Below, piece by piece: positions 18,501 to 27,648 of a stretch of 64,000 bases of DNA. The stretch spans positions 1,488,001-1,552,000 of the forward strand of contig NZ_JADBEJ010000001.1 in NCBI RefSeq assembly GCF_014873915.1. The letters run 5' to 3'. The DNA comes from Amycolatopsis roodepoortensis. GTDB lineage: Bacteria > Actinomycetota > Actinomycetes > Mycobacteriales > Pseudonocardiaceae. Below the pieces are notes generated by a model. It saw only the letters and a program-made list of their open reading frames with translations, searched no databases and was not told where the DNA came from. The position numbers were made by a program, and so were the translations under genes. Position 1 is the stretch's first letter, and the number at the start of each line of letters is the position of its first letter.

Positions 18501-19747
18501 CGAAGGGGCGGGGGCTTCCCGCTCGGTTGGCCGCGCTCCGGGACGAGCTGACCGCCTCCGGCGGCGGGTACCTGCTCGGCGCGACGCTCGCCCAGTCGGT
18601 CGGCCAGGGTGCCGCGATGGCCTGTAACGCGGTGTTCTTCGTCCATATCGTCGGGCTGGCCCCCGGTGCGGTCGGGGCGGTGCAGAGCGCCGCGGCGCTG
18701 ACGTCGATGGCGCTGGCGGTGGTGATCGGGCCGATCGTGGACCGTACCGGGGCGCGGGCCGTCGCGTTCCGCCTCGGGCTGTCGTTGGCCGGGGCGGTGG
18801 CCGCCTACGCGCTCGTCTTCGACCTCCTCGGCTTCGTCCTGGTGCATCTGCTGGTGGCGGCCTTGCGCACGGGGCGTCAAATAGGCGAGAACGCCCTGAT
18901 CGGCCAGCTGGTCGATGCCCGTACGAAATTCCGCGCGTACCAGCGATCCGTGCAGAACATCGGATTCTCACTGGGAACGGCCGCCGCGGCGATCCCGCTC
19001 TATCTGGACACGAGGGCCGCCTACCTGGTGGTGATCTTCCTCAACGCCGCCGTGATCACCGTCGGCGCCCTGCTCCTTCGCGCGGTCCCCGGTGCGCCGG
19101 TGACCGTCCCACGCCGGGCCAGGACGGCGTGGCGGGCCATCCGTGACCGCCGGTACGTCGCCGTCGGCCTGCTTTGCGGGCTGATGGAGATCCGCGACAG
19201 CGTGCTCACCGTGGGCCTGCCGCTGTGGGTGGTCTCGCATACCGACGCGCCGAAGCCGGTCGTCGCGGCGCTGCTGTTCGTGAACACGGCTTTGGTGATC
19301 ACCCTGCAGGTGCGGGCTTCGAGGGGAGCGGCCACCGTCGGCGGCGCGGCCCGCGTCCTGTGTGCCGGCGGGGCCGCCCTCGCCGTCGGCTGCGTGCTGT
19401 TCGGGCTGGCCGGGGGGACCGGCGGGCTGTGGACCGTCGCCGTACTGGTGGCCGGAGCGGTGGTACTGACCTTCGGTGAGATGTGGACCTCGGCGAGCAG
19501 TTGGACGCTGAGCTACGACCTGGCCGACGCCGGCGCGCACGGCCAGTACCAGGGCGTGTTCGAGATGACCTCGGGTATCGGAGTGCTGGCCGGGCCGATC
19601 CTGTGCACCACCGTCGCCCTGTCCTTCGGGTTCTGGGGCTGGGCCGGGATCGGTGCCGGTTTCGTGATCGTGGGTCTCGCCGCGCGCCGCATCGCCGGCC
19701 GCGGCGGGCGGGGCGTGCACCAGCCGGTGCCCGCCGGAACCGGATGA
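18497..19747 (+). CDS. Major facilitator superfamily transporter
   Basis: This 416-residue membrane protein has about twelve hydrophobic helices. The loop between helices 2 and 3 reads GPIVDRTGAR, the MFS motif A position. It is the third gene of the M15-POP-MFS-DUF1611-AsnB operon and overlaps the upstream stop (GTGA). In this setting it probably exports the operon's product or imports its substrate. Sequence alone cannot fix the direction or cargo. Confidence 0.85.
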   Translation: MTKGRGLPARLAALRDELTASGGGYLLGATLAQSVGQGAAMACNAVFFVHIVGLAPGAVGAVQSAAALTSMALAVVIGPIVDRTGARAVAFRLGLSLAGAVAAYALVFDLLGFVLVHLLVAALRTGRQIGENALIGQLVDARTKFRAYQRSVQNIGFSLGTAAAAIPLYLDTRAAYLVVIFLNAAVITVGALLLRAVPGAPVTVPRRARTAWRAIRDRRYVAVGLLCGLMEIRDSVLTVGLPLWVVSHTDAPKPVVAALLFVNTALVITLQVRASRGAATVGGAARVLCAGGAALAVGCVLFGLAGGTGGLWTVAVLVAGAVVLTFGEMWTSASSWTLSYDLADAGAHGQYQGVFEMTSGIGVLAGPILCTTVALSFGFWGWAGIGAGFVIVGLAARRIAGRGGRGVHQPVPAGTG

Positions 19748-19756
19748 GGAGCCGAA

Positions 19757-20860
19757 ATGGACAAGCTGGGCCGTATCGCCGTGCTCGCCGACGACGAGAT
19801 CGTCCCCGAGCCGTCAAAGACCCTGGTCGCGATTCTGCGGTATCGCTCCGACCGGGTCGTCGCGGTCATCGATCGGACCACCGCGGGTAAGGAAGCGGCC
19901 ACCGTCGCCGGTTTCCCCGGAGAGCTGGGTATCCCGGTGGTACCGGACGTGCGGGCGGCGCTCGACGCGCACCGTCCCGACGCGGTGCTGCTGGCCGACG
20001 AGCCGGTCGGAGCGGCACTGCAGTCGTATTGGCGGGACCAGGTCCGGGTCGCGCTGGAGGCCGGGGTGGACGTCGTCAGCGGCCTGCACTTCCTGATCTC
20101 CGACGACCCGGAGCTCAGCGCCGTCGCCCGGCGCACCGGGGCGAAGATCCATGACCTGCGCAAGCCGCCTGCCGAGAAATACCTCACCCCGTTCGACGCC
20201 GAGGGCAGGCCGGTCCTGCACTTCCGTGACCACCGGCCCGGCAGCCGCACCGTGCTCGCGGTCGGCACCGACTGCTCCAGCGGCAAGATGACGACGATGC
20301 TCGAACTGGAGCGGGCACTGCGCGAAGGCGGGACGGACGCCTCGTTCCTGGCCACCGGTCAGGTCGGGATGATGATCTCCGGTGGCGGCGTCGCCGTCGA
20401 CGGCCTGATCTCCGACTTCCTCAACAGCACGGTCGAGGACGTCGTGTTCCACGCCACGCAGGAGCACGACGTCGTCCTGGTGGAAGGCCAGGGCGCGCTC
20501 AACCACCCTCGCTACTCCGCCGTCACGCTCGGGCTGTTGCACGGCACGCGGCCGGACGCGATGGTGCTGTGCCACGACCTGCGGCGTACCGGGCTCGGCC
20601 TGCTGCCAGGGGTCGCGTTGCCCTCGATGCGACGGGCCATCGAGATCAACGAACAAGCGGCCAGGTGGGCCGATCCGGAGCGGGCCCCCCGGGTGGCCGG
20701 ACTGTCGGTGGTCACCGCGGGACTCGACGACGGCGAAGCCCGTGCGGCCTTGAGGCGGTTGACGGACGAGACCGGCCTGCCCGCGACGGACGTGCTGCGG
20801 TACGGCGTCGACGCCTTGCTGCCCGTCGTCCTGCCTGGTCTGGTCGGTTCGGTTTCCTGA
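19757..20860 (+). CDS. DUF1611 (DgcN-like) P-loop protein
   Basis: The 367-residue protein matches the DUF1611 family. An N-terminal Rossmann-like domain (residues 1-130) is followed by a P-loop domain whose Walker-A-like segment is G170-TDCSSGKMTT. The ATGQVGMMISGGGVAVDG and VLVEGQGALNHPRYSAVTLGLLHG stretches are typical. A DUF1611 member, DgcN, acts with an epimerase-like partner in D-glutamate use, and family members often sit beside dipeptide epimerases. A role on a D- or L-glutamate-containing peptide would fit the M15-type peptidase and the amidotransferase in the same operon. That is inference. It follows the MFS gene by 9 bp with GAGGAG before the ATG. Confidence 0.8.
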   Translation: MDKLGRIAVLADDEIVPEPSKTLVAILRYRSDRVVAVIDRTTAGKEAATVAGFPGELGIPVVPDVRAALDAHRPDAVLLADEPVGAALQSYWRDQVRVALEAGVDVVSGLHFLISDDPELSAVARRTGAKIHDLRKPPAEKYLTPFDAEGRPVLHFRDHRPGSRTVLAVGTDCSSGKMTTMLELERALREGGTDASFLATGQVGMMISGGGVAVDGLISDFLNSTVEDVVFHATQEHDVVLVEGQGALNHPRYSAVTLGLLHGTRPDAMVLCHDLRRTGLGLLPGVALPSMRRAIEINEQAARWADPERAPRVAGLSVVTAGLDDGEARAALRRLTDETGLPATDVLRYGVDALLPVVLPGLVGSVS

Positions 20861-20873
20861 CGCTGGAGGGGAA

Positions 20874-22616
20874 ATGTGTGGTTTCTGCGGGGTGACCGGC
20901 GCGACGCCGCTGGAGGAGGCCGAGGTGGACTGGGTCCGGGAGGCCACCGGTCTGCTCGCCCACCGCGGCCCGGACGATGAGGGCCGCTACACCGGCGAAG
21001 GCGTGGCGCTGGGATTCCGGCGGCTCGCGATCGTCGATCCGTCGGAGGCGGGGCACCAGCCGATGATGTCCGCCGATGGCCGCTACCGGATGGTCTACAA
21101 CGGCGAAATCTACAACGCCCCCCGGCTCGCCGCGGAACTGAAGGCCAAGGGGGTGGAACTCAGATCCTCCAGTGACAGCGAGGTTCTGCTCGAACTGTTC
21201 GCTCTGTACGGGCCCGCCTGCCTGGACCGAGTGCGGGGGATGTTCGCGTTCGCGGTCTGGGACGCCGAGGAACGCACGCTGTTCGCCGCGCGGGACCCGT
21301 TCGGGATCAAGCCGTTCTACTACCGCATGGACGGCACGTCGTTGCGGTTCGCCTCGGAGAAGAAGGCACTCGTCCGGCCCGGCGCGCATGGCCCGGTCGA
21401 CCCCGATTCGGTCCGCCGTTTCCTTTCGCTGCAGTATGTTCCCGGCCCGGGAACGATGTCGCCCCGGATCAGGGTGCTCCCGCCGGGTCACCAGTTGTCC
21501 TACGGACCCGACGGTGAGCTACGGGTGCGGCGGTATCACTCGCACGTGTTCCGCCCGGCGGCCGCGGCCCGGCCGGACACGGGACGGCGGATCCGCGAGG
21601 CGCTCGAGGACTCCGTGGCCGCGCATCTGCGCAGTGACGTCCCGGTCGGTTCTTTCCTCTCCGGCGGCGTCGATTCGGCGGTCGTCTGCGCGCTGGCCGC
21701 GACGCACGACAGTTCTTTGCAGACGTTCACAGTGGGCTTCGGCCGCGAGGGTTACAGCGAGATCGAGCACGCCGTGGCCACCGCGGACGCGCTCGGGGTG
21801 AAGTCCAATCCGTACTTCATCGGCGCGGAGGAGTTCGCCACGCGTCTGCCGGAGATCCTGGCGCAGTTCGACGAACCGTTCGCCGACGCGGCGGCCGTCG
21901 CGTTGTGGTTCCTGGCAAGGGAAGCACGCAAACAGGTCAAGGTGGTGCTCTCCGGCGAAGGCGCCGACGAGTTGTTCGGCGGCTATCACGTCTATCGCGG
22001 CACCGGAGAGGGATACCTGGGAGCGGATCTGGTCTACGAGCCGTCGGAGCTGTCGCTCGTCACCCCCTTGACCGGCGGCTCGGCCGACGAACTGGCGGCA
22101 CCGCTGCGGGAACGGGCGCGGAAGGCGGGATGGGACCCGGTGACCCTGCGCCAGTCGGTCGATCTCGCACTCTGGCTCCCCGGCGACATCCTGACCAAGG
22201 CCGACCGCATGACGATGGCCCACGGGCTCGAACTGCGTGTGCCCTTCCTCGACCGCGAGGTACTGGCCGCCGCGGAGACCTTGGCGTACAGCGAGAAGAT
22301 CAGTCCGGACACGACGAAGTCCGCGCTGCGCGAGGCGGTCGCGGACCTCGTTCCGCCCGAGGTGGCCAGGCGGCCCAAGCTGGGCTTCCCGGTGCCGATC
22401 CGGTTCTGGCTCCGCGACGAGCTCTACGACTTCGCCGAGGCCGTCCTCACCGAAGCGGAGATCGGTGAGTACCTCCATCGGGAGACCGCGCTGACCATGC
22501 TCCGGGACTACCGGCGAGGGGACGACTTCGACTGGCGCCGCCTGTGGGTCTTGGTCTGTTTCGCGGTGTGGCACCGGATCCATGTCGAAGGGGTGGACCC
22601 GCGGCGCTTCGGCTGA
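20874..22616 (+). CDS. Asparagine synthetase-like glutamine amidotransferase
   Basis: This 580-residue protein is a full-length class B asparagine synthetase homologue. Cys2 (MCGFCGVTG) is the glutaminase nucleophile. The N-terminal domain runs to about residue 215 and the ATP-pyrophosphatase domain follows, with the PPi loop SFLSGGVDS and the SGEGADELFGGY stretch. Both half-reactions look intact, so it should amidate a carboxylate using glutamine and ATP. In actinobacteria homologues amidate either aspartate or diaminopimelate in peptidoglycan precursors; others serve in natural-product pathways. Its place as the last gene of the peptidase/DUF1611 operon favours a peptide or pathway-specific substrate over ordinary asparagine supply. 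It converges on the SARP gene with 10 bp between stops. Confidence 0.88.
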   Translation: MCGFCGVTGATPLEEAEVDWVREATGLLAHRGPDDEGRYTGEGVALGFRRLAIVDPSEAGHQPMMSADGRYRMVYNGEIYNAPRLAAELKAKGVELRSSSDSEVLLELFALYGPACLDRVRGMFAFAVWDAEERTLFAARDPFGIKPFYYRMDGTSLRFASEKKALVRPGAHGPVDPDSVRRFLSLQYVPGPGTMSPRIRVLPPGHQLSYGPDGELRVRRYHSHVFRPAAAARPDTGRRIREALEDSVAAHLRSDVPVGSFLSGGVDSAVVCALAATHDSSLQTFTVGFGREGYSEIEHAVATADALGVKSNPYFIGAEEFATRLPEILAQFDEPFADAAAVALWFLAREARKQVKVVLSGEGADELFGGYHVYRGTGEGYLGADLVYEPSELSLVTPLTGGSADELAAPLRERARKAGWDPVTLRQSVDLALWLPGDILTKADRMTMAHGLELRVPFLDREVLAAAETLAYSEKISPDTTKSALREAVADLVPPEVARRPKLGFPVPIRFWLRDELYDFAEAVLTEAEIGEYLHRETALTMLRDYRRGDDFDWRRLWVLVCFAVWHRIHVEGVDPRRFG

Positions 22617-22626
22617 CCCTCGCCGG

Positions 22627-25600
22627 TCACCTCGTGCGGGCGCCGCTGCAGCGAAAACAGCGCGTGTCGAGCCGGAGCGACTCAAGGTGCGCGCGAGCGA
22701 ACCCGGCGTCGACCATGCCGTCCGGGTACAGCTCGATCGCCTGCTCCCAGCGCTCCTTCGCGGTGGTGATCTCCCGTTGAAGCAACGCCACGTGCGCGAG
22801 CCCTTCCAAAGCTCTCGCCTCGTAGCGCTTGGACCCGTAGAGGACGGCCTGCTCCCGCGCGTGGTCGAACACCTGCCGAGCCTGGTCGATGTCGTTCAGC
22901 GCGAGATTCGCCTCGCCGAGCACGTTCAACGCCTCGCATTCGACCTTCCACAGGTCGAATTTCCTGGACAAGGACAGCGCGGCCCGGCCGTATTCGATGG
23001 ATTCGCTCAGGCCTCCCAGCGATCGGTGTGCTTCGGCGAAGCCGAGCATCGCCACCGCCCGGCCGTGTTCGAACCTGCCGTTAGTGCTCGCTTCGAGGAC
23101 TTTCCCGAAGAGCTCGATCGCTTGCCGGTGCTCACCCCGGTAGTGGAGCACCGCCGCGATACACCAGGAGGTCAAGGCTCTTCGTCGCGGATGGCTGTCG
23201 TCGGCGAGGATGCCGATGGCCCGGTTGAGATACCGCAAGGCGAGATCGAACTGTCCCAGATCGCGATAGATGACCCCGAGGTTGTTCGCTATCGCGGCGC
23301 GGACGAAGGTCTTCGGGGTGAAGGAGATCAGTTGTTCGGCGGAGACGAAGGCGTCCCGGCCTTCCCATAGCCGGTCTTCGTCCAGATGCAGGTTGCCCAG
23401 TTCGACCAGCTGCTCGGCCTCCGCCCTCCGGTCGCCGAGGTCGCGGCTGATCTTCAGGGCCTGCTCGATGTAGTCCTTGGCCTGATTGGGGGACTTGCGC
23501 TCGCGGCAGATCGCCGCCAGCCCCTGCAGGCAGGTGGATTCCCCTTGGCTGTCCCGCAATCCGCGTGCCGCGCGCAAGGCACCTTGGAACAGCGAAAAGG
23601 CGGAACCTCCGTAGTTGTTGCGCAGCTTCATGAGCGGCTGTATCACGCAGGGGATCTGCCACGCGTGCCTGAGCCAGTTGTTCTCCGCCGCGTACTTGGC
23701 GACCGAAAGCAGGTTGCTGTATTCGAGATTCAGGGCATCGACGGCCTCGTCGGACGAGCTGACTCGTTTGACGTGCCGGGGCGGGTGCTTGACCTGGACA
23801 GCGGCGCCGCCGGCACCGCTGTCCAGATATTCGCACCAGGTGGCCGCACAATGCAGGTAATAGTCGAGCAGACGTTCCAGCGCGAGTTGGTGCTCGTTGC
23901 CGTCTTCGAGCTCTCCGAGTATCTGGCGTGCGCAGTCCTTCACCAGGTCGTGGAAGTAGAAACGCTTGCTCGACCGCTGCTTGACCAGGTTGTCGTCGAA
24001 CAGTGATTCCAGGATGTACTCGGCCTGACCGTGGGACAGGCCGGAGATCGCCGCGACGAGGTAGGCATCGAAGTCGATCCCCGGATGTGCCCCGAGCAAA
24101 CGAAAGACAAGCTGTTGTTCCGGCCGGAGATACCGGTACGACAGACGCAGCACGGAGATCACGCTGCGGTCGTCGGCCGCCAGGAATCGCGCGCGCTGGC
24201 TCTGGTCCTGCAGCCGGTCCGTGAGATCCGCGATCGTCCAGTGTGGTCTGCTGCGCAATCTCGCGGCCGCGATGCGGATCGCGAGCGGCAGCCTGCCGCA
24301 CAGCTCGGCGACGGTGGCCACCTCGTCGGCGTCATCGCGGCCGTCCCTGCCGGCGACCTGTTCGAACAGGGCGATGGCGTCGTCACGGGTGAGCACGTCC
24401 AAGGACATCGGAACGGCGCCGTCGAGCGTGGTGAGTTTGCGACGGCTCGTCACGAGCACGAGCACGCCGGCCGTGCCCGGCAGGAGCGGACGCACGTGGT
24501 CGGCGTCGATCGCGTTGTCGAGCACCAGAAGTGCTCGCTGCCCGGCCATTTGCGACCGCCACAGCGCGCTACGGGCCTCGAGCTGGGGAGGAACGAGTTC
24601 GGGGGGCACACCGCTGCCGCGAAGGAGGGTGTCGAGCGCTTGTTCCGGCGCGACGGGTTCCAGTCCGGGGCTGAATCCGTGGAGGTCGACGAAGTACTGG
24701 CCGTCCGGATAGTGCTCGGCGATCTGGTGCGCGAGATGTACGGCCAAGGTCGTCTTGCCGACGCCGCCCATCCCGTCGATGGCGGAGATCACCAAGGCGG
24801 TGGGCGAGGTGTCCCTCGTCGTGGAAAGCAAGTGGGCCAGTTCGGCGGAGCGGCCGGAGAAGTCCCCGATGTCATGGGGAAGGTAGAACCGGCGGGCCGG
24901 TCCGCTCAGGGCGGGCGAAGGTGGTGAGTCACCCGAAGGAGGTAAGCCGTCGTCGGGCGGCGTACGGCCCGGCACGACGTCGTCGGGATCGGCGTCGCCG
25001 CTCAAGATCACCGCATGGAGCCTGCGGAGGTCTGGACCAGGGTCGATGCCGAGGTCTCCGGCGAGAATCCGCCTTCCCTCGTCATAGACGGCGAGCGCGT
25101 CCGCCTGCCGGGAACTGAGGTGAAGCGCTTGCATGAGGAGGCTCCGCAGTGACTCCCTGAGTGGGTGGTCGGCGACCAGCTGACGCAGTTCGGCGACCAG
25201 CGACGCGGCTTCACCTGCCCGCAGGCGATGGGATATCAGGTCCTCGATGGCGGAAAGACGTTGCTCGTCGAGGTTGGCGGCCGCACTGGTGATCGTGTCC
25301 CCTTCGAGCCCGGCCAGTGCGTGACCCCGCCAAAGACGGAGCGCTGCCTCGAAAAGTTCGATCGCCTCGGGGATCCGTCCGGCGGACCCCGCCGCCCTCG
25401 CCTGCCGCGCCGTGTCGGAAAAGCGGTAAGCGTCTACGACATTCGGCGGAACGTCCAGGCGGTATCCCAGGTCCGTCCTGGTTATGCGGACCTCTTCGCC
25501 CAGGGCTTCCAGCGTCCGGCGGAGACTGCCGACTGCGTTGTGGACCTGCTGCCGTGCCGACTGGGGCGGGTCTTCCCACAGATCACCGATCAACTGCCCG

Positions 25601-25725
25601 TCGGGGATCACCTGATTGGCGCTGAGTACCAGGAGCGCGAGCAGCTTCTGCTGCCTGGTGCCCGGAATTCCGATCGGACGACCGGCCGCCCACAATTCGA
25701 TCGGCCCCAAGATCCGCAGCTCCAC
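22627..25725 (-). CDS. Large SARP (AfsR-type) transcriptional regulator
   Basis: This 1032-residue regulator has an OmpR-type winged helix (VELRILGPIELWAAGRPIGI onward, residues 1-95) and a bacterial transcriptional activation domain (about 95-240). An NB-ARC ATPase follows with the P-loop GMGGVGKTTLA near residue 330, then a C-terminal array of TPR helices. SARPs activate antibiotic genes by binding direct repeats with 11-nt periodicity near the -35 region. Such repeats (TTGCCA type) occur throughout this cluster, so this is the leading candidate activator. GTG 25725 is chosen because it begins the conserved HTH and follows AGAGGGGAG. The gene has a TTA leucine codon (24943-24945), which suggests bldA dependence. 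Confidence 0.93.
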   Translation of the reverse strand: MELRILGPIELWAAGRPIGIPGTRQQKLLALLVLSANQVIPDGQLIGDLWEDPPQSARQQVHNAVGSLRRTLEALGEEVRITRTDLGYRLDVPPNVVDAYRFSDTARQARAAGSAGRIPEAIELFEAALRLWRGHALAGLEGDTITSAAANLDEQRLSAIEDLISHRLRAGEAASLVAELRQLVADHPLRESLRSLLMQALHLSSRQADALAVYDEGRRILAGDLGIDPGPDLRRLHAVILSGDADPDDVVPGRTPPDDGLPPSGDSPPSPALSGPARRFYLPHDIGDFSGRSAELAHLLSTTRDTSPTALVISAIDGMGGVGKTTLAVHLAHQIAEHYPDGQYFVDLHGFSPGLEPVAPEQALDTLLRGSGVPPELVPPQLEARSALWRSQMAGQRALLVLDNAIDADHVRPLLPGTAGVLVLVTSRRKLTTLDGAVPMSLDVLTRDDAIALFEQVAGRDGRDDADEVATVAELCGRLPLAIRIAAARLRSRPHWTIADLTDRLQDQSQRARFLAADDRSVISVLRLSYRYLRPEQQLVFRLLGAHPGIDFDAYLVAAISGLSHGQAEYILESLFDDNLVKQRSSKRFYFHDLVKDCARQILGELEDGNEHQLALERLLDYYLHCAATWCEYLDSGAGGAAVQVKHPPRHVKRVSSSDEAVDALNLEYSNLLSVAKYAAENNWLRHAWQIPCVIQPLMKLRNNYGGSAFSLFQGALRAARGLRDSQGESTCLQGLAAICRERKSPNQAKDYIEQALKISRDLGDRRAEAEQLVELGNLHLDEDRLWEGRDAFVSAEQLISFTPKTFVRAAIANNLGVIYRDLGQFDLALRYLNRAIGILADDSHPRRRALTSWCIAAVLHYRGEHRQAIELFGKVLEASTNGRFEHGRAVAMLGFAEAHRSLGGLSESIEYGRAALSLSRKFDLWKVECEALNVLGEANLALNDIDQARQVFDHAREQAVLYGSKRYEARALEGLAHVALLQREITTAKERWEQAIELYPDGMVDAGFARAHLESLRLDTRCFRCSGARTR

Positions 25726-25857
25726 GGCTCCCCTCTCGCGCTGGTCGCTGCACCGCGAACCGTTCACCGCCGTACCCGGCAAGAGGCTCCGGCAGGGGTG
25801 CGACCTGCCACTGAGTCCAAGATCCTCTCAAGAGTAGCGAACCGGTAGCTCCAAGGT

Positions 25858-25925
25858 AGCCACCGCGGCTAATCTCGGTGGTGTCTATGAACCACCATCG
25901 CCTGGAATAGTGCATCGCGGTGGTT
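25858..25925. promoter_or_regulatory. Divergent promoter region with CCACC/GGTGG inverted repeats
   Basis: Between the SARP and SDP-like genes lie alternating CCACC and GGTGG elements, including AACCACC (25890-25896) and GGTGGTT (25919-25925), perfect complements 22 nt apart. They may be an operator for either gene. No TTGCCA repeats occur here, so the SDP-like operon may not belong to the main regulon. Confidence 0.35.
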
Positions 25926-25950
25926 TATACCATTGAACTGGGGGATAGTG

Positions 25951-26130
25951 ATGCGGACAGTCATGCTCGGGTTAGGTTGCGTCGCCGCGACGCTCGCCAT
26001 CGCGGTCGCGATCGGTACACCGTCCGACGAGATGTACGACCGGAAACCGCGCTCGCAGAACAGCGTGGTTGAACAGGAGCCGTTCTCCGGGGTGAACTGG
26101 GACAACGTCTCAGATGCCGACCGCGGCTAG
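25951..26130 (+). CDS. Small membrane-anchored protein, first gene of the SDP-like operon
   Basis: This 59-residue ORF has GGGGGA six bases before its ATG. It consists of an N-terminal hydrophobic helix (residues 4-22, with one cysteine at residue 10) and a hydrophilic tail of about 35 residues with little predicted structure. It overlaps the SdpA-like gene by 17 bp, so it is co-translated with it. In Bacillus the third partner of SdpA and SdpB is the toxin precursor SdpC. This protein does not resemble SdpC, but its position makes it a candidate precursor or accessory subunit. It carries a TTA codon at 25972-25974. The function is unproven. Confidence 0.6.
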   Translation: MRTVMLGLGCVAATLAIAVAIGTPSDEMYDRKPRSQNSVVEQEPFSGVNWDNVSDADRG

Positions 26131-26734
26131 CACCGATTCGGAGGCAGGTCGAGCCGGCGCTCACGGCATCAGCGAAGGCGAGGATCCGGAGCAAGGCTTC
26201 CGGGGTTTCGTGCTCACTTCGTTGGTGCTGGGGCTCGGCTTCGTCCTCGCGTGTCTCGCGCAAGCCGACCTTTTCGGGATATCCGGGGGACTCCGGGACC
26301 GCCTGGACGCGTATCGCGTGTTGTGGCCGCAGGAATGGGTCTTCTTCATCGGCTTGGACAAGAGCTCGGTCGTGCCCTATCGCGCCGGGCACGATGGCCG
26401 GCTCGTCCGCCTGCACGAACGAGAGGTCTGGGGCGAGCGGCTCGGCGGACTCAACCGCGAACACGACGTGTACACGACCGAGGCACGGCAGATCGCCGAC
26501 CGGATCCCGGATCGGTACTGGCAGGAATGCGGCCAGGGAGGCGAGATGCGCTGTGAGAAGGTACCGGACCCGGCTTTGCTCTACCGGACGGAAAACCCCT
26601 TGAAGTCACCGACCCTCTGCGGCCGCGCCGTGCTCGCCATCGAGCGCGCGTCGTCCTCGGAAGCCGGATCCCGGCGCGACGGGCCCTGGGCGGCCTACCG
26701 AGTCGCTTCGGTGGATCTGCGATGCAGCGGCTGA
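26114..26734 (+). CDS. SdpA-family antimicrobial peptide maturation protein
   Basis: This 206-residue protein has one transmembrane helix (about residues 31-50) and an extracytoplasmic domain. The WPQEWVFFIGLDKSS stretch after the membrane segment corresponds to the WxFFT-like motif of SdpA. SdpA and SdpB together are required in Bacillus to convert pro-SdpC into the active SDP toxin. Four cysteines (in QECGQGGEMRCEK, LCGRAV and the C-terminal RCSG) could form disulfides outside the cell. It overlaps its neighbours on both sides (17 bp and 13 bp). The match is by motif and context, since the family is divergent. Confidence 0.7.
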   Translation: MPTAASTDSEAGRAGAHGISEGEDPEQGFRGFVLTSLVLGLGFVLACLAQADLFGISGGLRDRLDAYRVLWPQEWVFFIGLDKSSVVPYRAGHDGRLVRLHEREVWGERLGGLNREHDVYTTEARQIADRIPDRYWQECGQGGEMRCEKVPDPALLYRTENPLKSPTLCGRAVLAIERASSSEAGSRRDGPWAAYRVASVDLRCSG

Positions 26735-27648
26735 CCGGCATCCGGCGCAGACTCGGTACGGCGATCGAGCGGCACGAACCGCGGGGGCGGGCCTTCGCGA
26801 TGGGGCGAAGCCTCCTCGCCGCGGCGACCTTGAGCGTTCTGCTCTTCAATGCGGATACCACGCTGTTCGTGGCTTCGCCCGACGCACCGCAGGGACTGCG
26901 CTGTGGTGGCATCCGTTCGGCCTCGTTGTGGTGCCTGGCCGCCGAAACGGAGACGGGGCAGGTGCTCCCCAGGCTCTTGGCGATCGCCACGCTACTGGTC
27001 GTGCTGTCGGGTTACCGGCCTCGCTGGACCTGCCTTCCCCACTGGTACGTCACCTTCAGCCTCGCGGTCAGCATGCCGTTGGCCAACGGGGGCGACCGAG
27101 CGGCCGCGATCGGAGCGATGCTGTTCGTCCCCATCTGCCTCGGGGACGGCCGGACCTGGCACTGGAGCGCCCCCGTGGCTCCGCTGCCCATGCGGTGGCG
27201 AGGCGGTTCGTTCGCCGCCCTGTGGTGTCTTCGCGGCCAGCTGTCGCTGATCTACCTGACGGCGGCCACCCACAAGATGCTGGACCCGGCGTGGTCGCGG
27301 GGTGACGCCCTGTACATGGTGGCCTTCGACGCGCAATTCGGCTTCCCGCTGCCGATCCGCGATTTCCTGGGCCCGTTGCTCGCTTCGAGCGGGCTCATCG
27401 CGACGTCGACCTGGGGCGTGGTCGCGCTCCAGTACCTGATCGCCGTCGCGATCCTGGCAGGCGGCAAAGGGCGGAAGCCGGCGGTCGGGTGCGGGATCGC
27501 CCTGCACGTCGCCATCGGTCTGCTGCTGGGGTTGCCGGGCTTCGGAACGGTGATGATCGCGTTGCTGCTCTGCGCCGCGTGTTCGTCAGGCGGTGGGCGC
27601 GTGGCGGCGCCCGCGCCCGAACTGGCGGGGGCGGGCCGAGGCCGGTGA
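26722..27648 (+). CDS. SdpB-family (HTTM-like) membrane protein
   Basis: This 308-residue multi-pass protein has roughly seven hydrophobic segments, including residues 32-48, 85-100, 108-125, 168-185, 215-245 and 252-290. Family resemblance rests on the RSLLAAATLSVLLFN first helix and the LRGQLSLIYLTAATHKMLDPAW region, which matches the QxxxxYxxxxxxK pattern of SdpB/HTTM proteins related to vitamin-K-dependent carboxylase membrane domains. It would work with the SdpA-like protein in maturing a secreted toxin peptide. It ends in a GTGA overlap with the double-GNAT gene. An immunity role is less likely because SdpI proteins look different. Confidence 0.72.
   Translation: MQRLTGIRRRLGTAIERHEPRGRAFAMGRSLLAAATLSVLLFNADTTLFVASPDAPQGLRCGGIRSASLWCLAAETETGQVLPRLLAIATLLVVLSGYRPRWTCLPHWYVTFSLAVSMPLANGGDRAAAIGAMLFVPICLGDGRTWHWSAPVAPLPMRWRGGSFAALWCLRGQLSLIYLTAATHKMLDPAWSRGDALYMVAFDAQFGFPLPIRDFLGPLLASSGLIATSTWGVVALQYLIAVAILAGGKGRKPAVGCGIALHVAIGLLLGLPGFGTVMIALLLCAACSSGGGRVAAPAPELAGAGRGR

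Noticed and set aside
16191..18971. Open reading frame of 926 codons on the minus strand
   Set aside because: It lies opposite the POP-like and MFS genes, has no family motifs, is rich in Arg, Pro and Gly, and results from strong GC bias at third positions of the true genes.
20874..22616. Lasso-peptide type cyclase for the AsnB-like protein
   Set aside because: The glutaminase domain with Cys2 is intact, and there is no RRE protein, transglutaminase-like protease or lasso precursor nearby.
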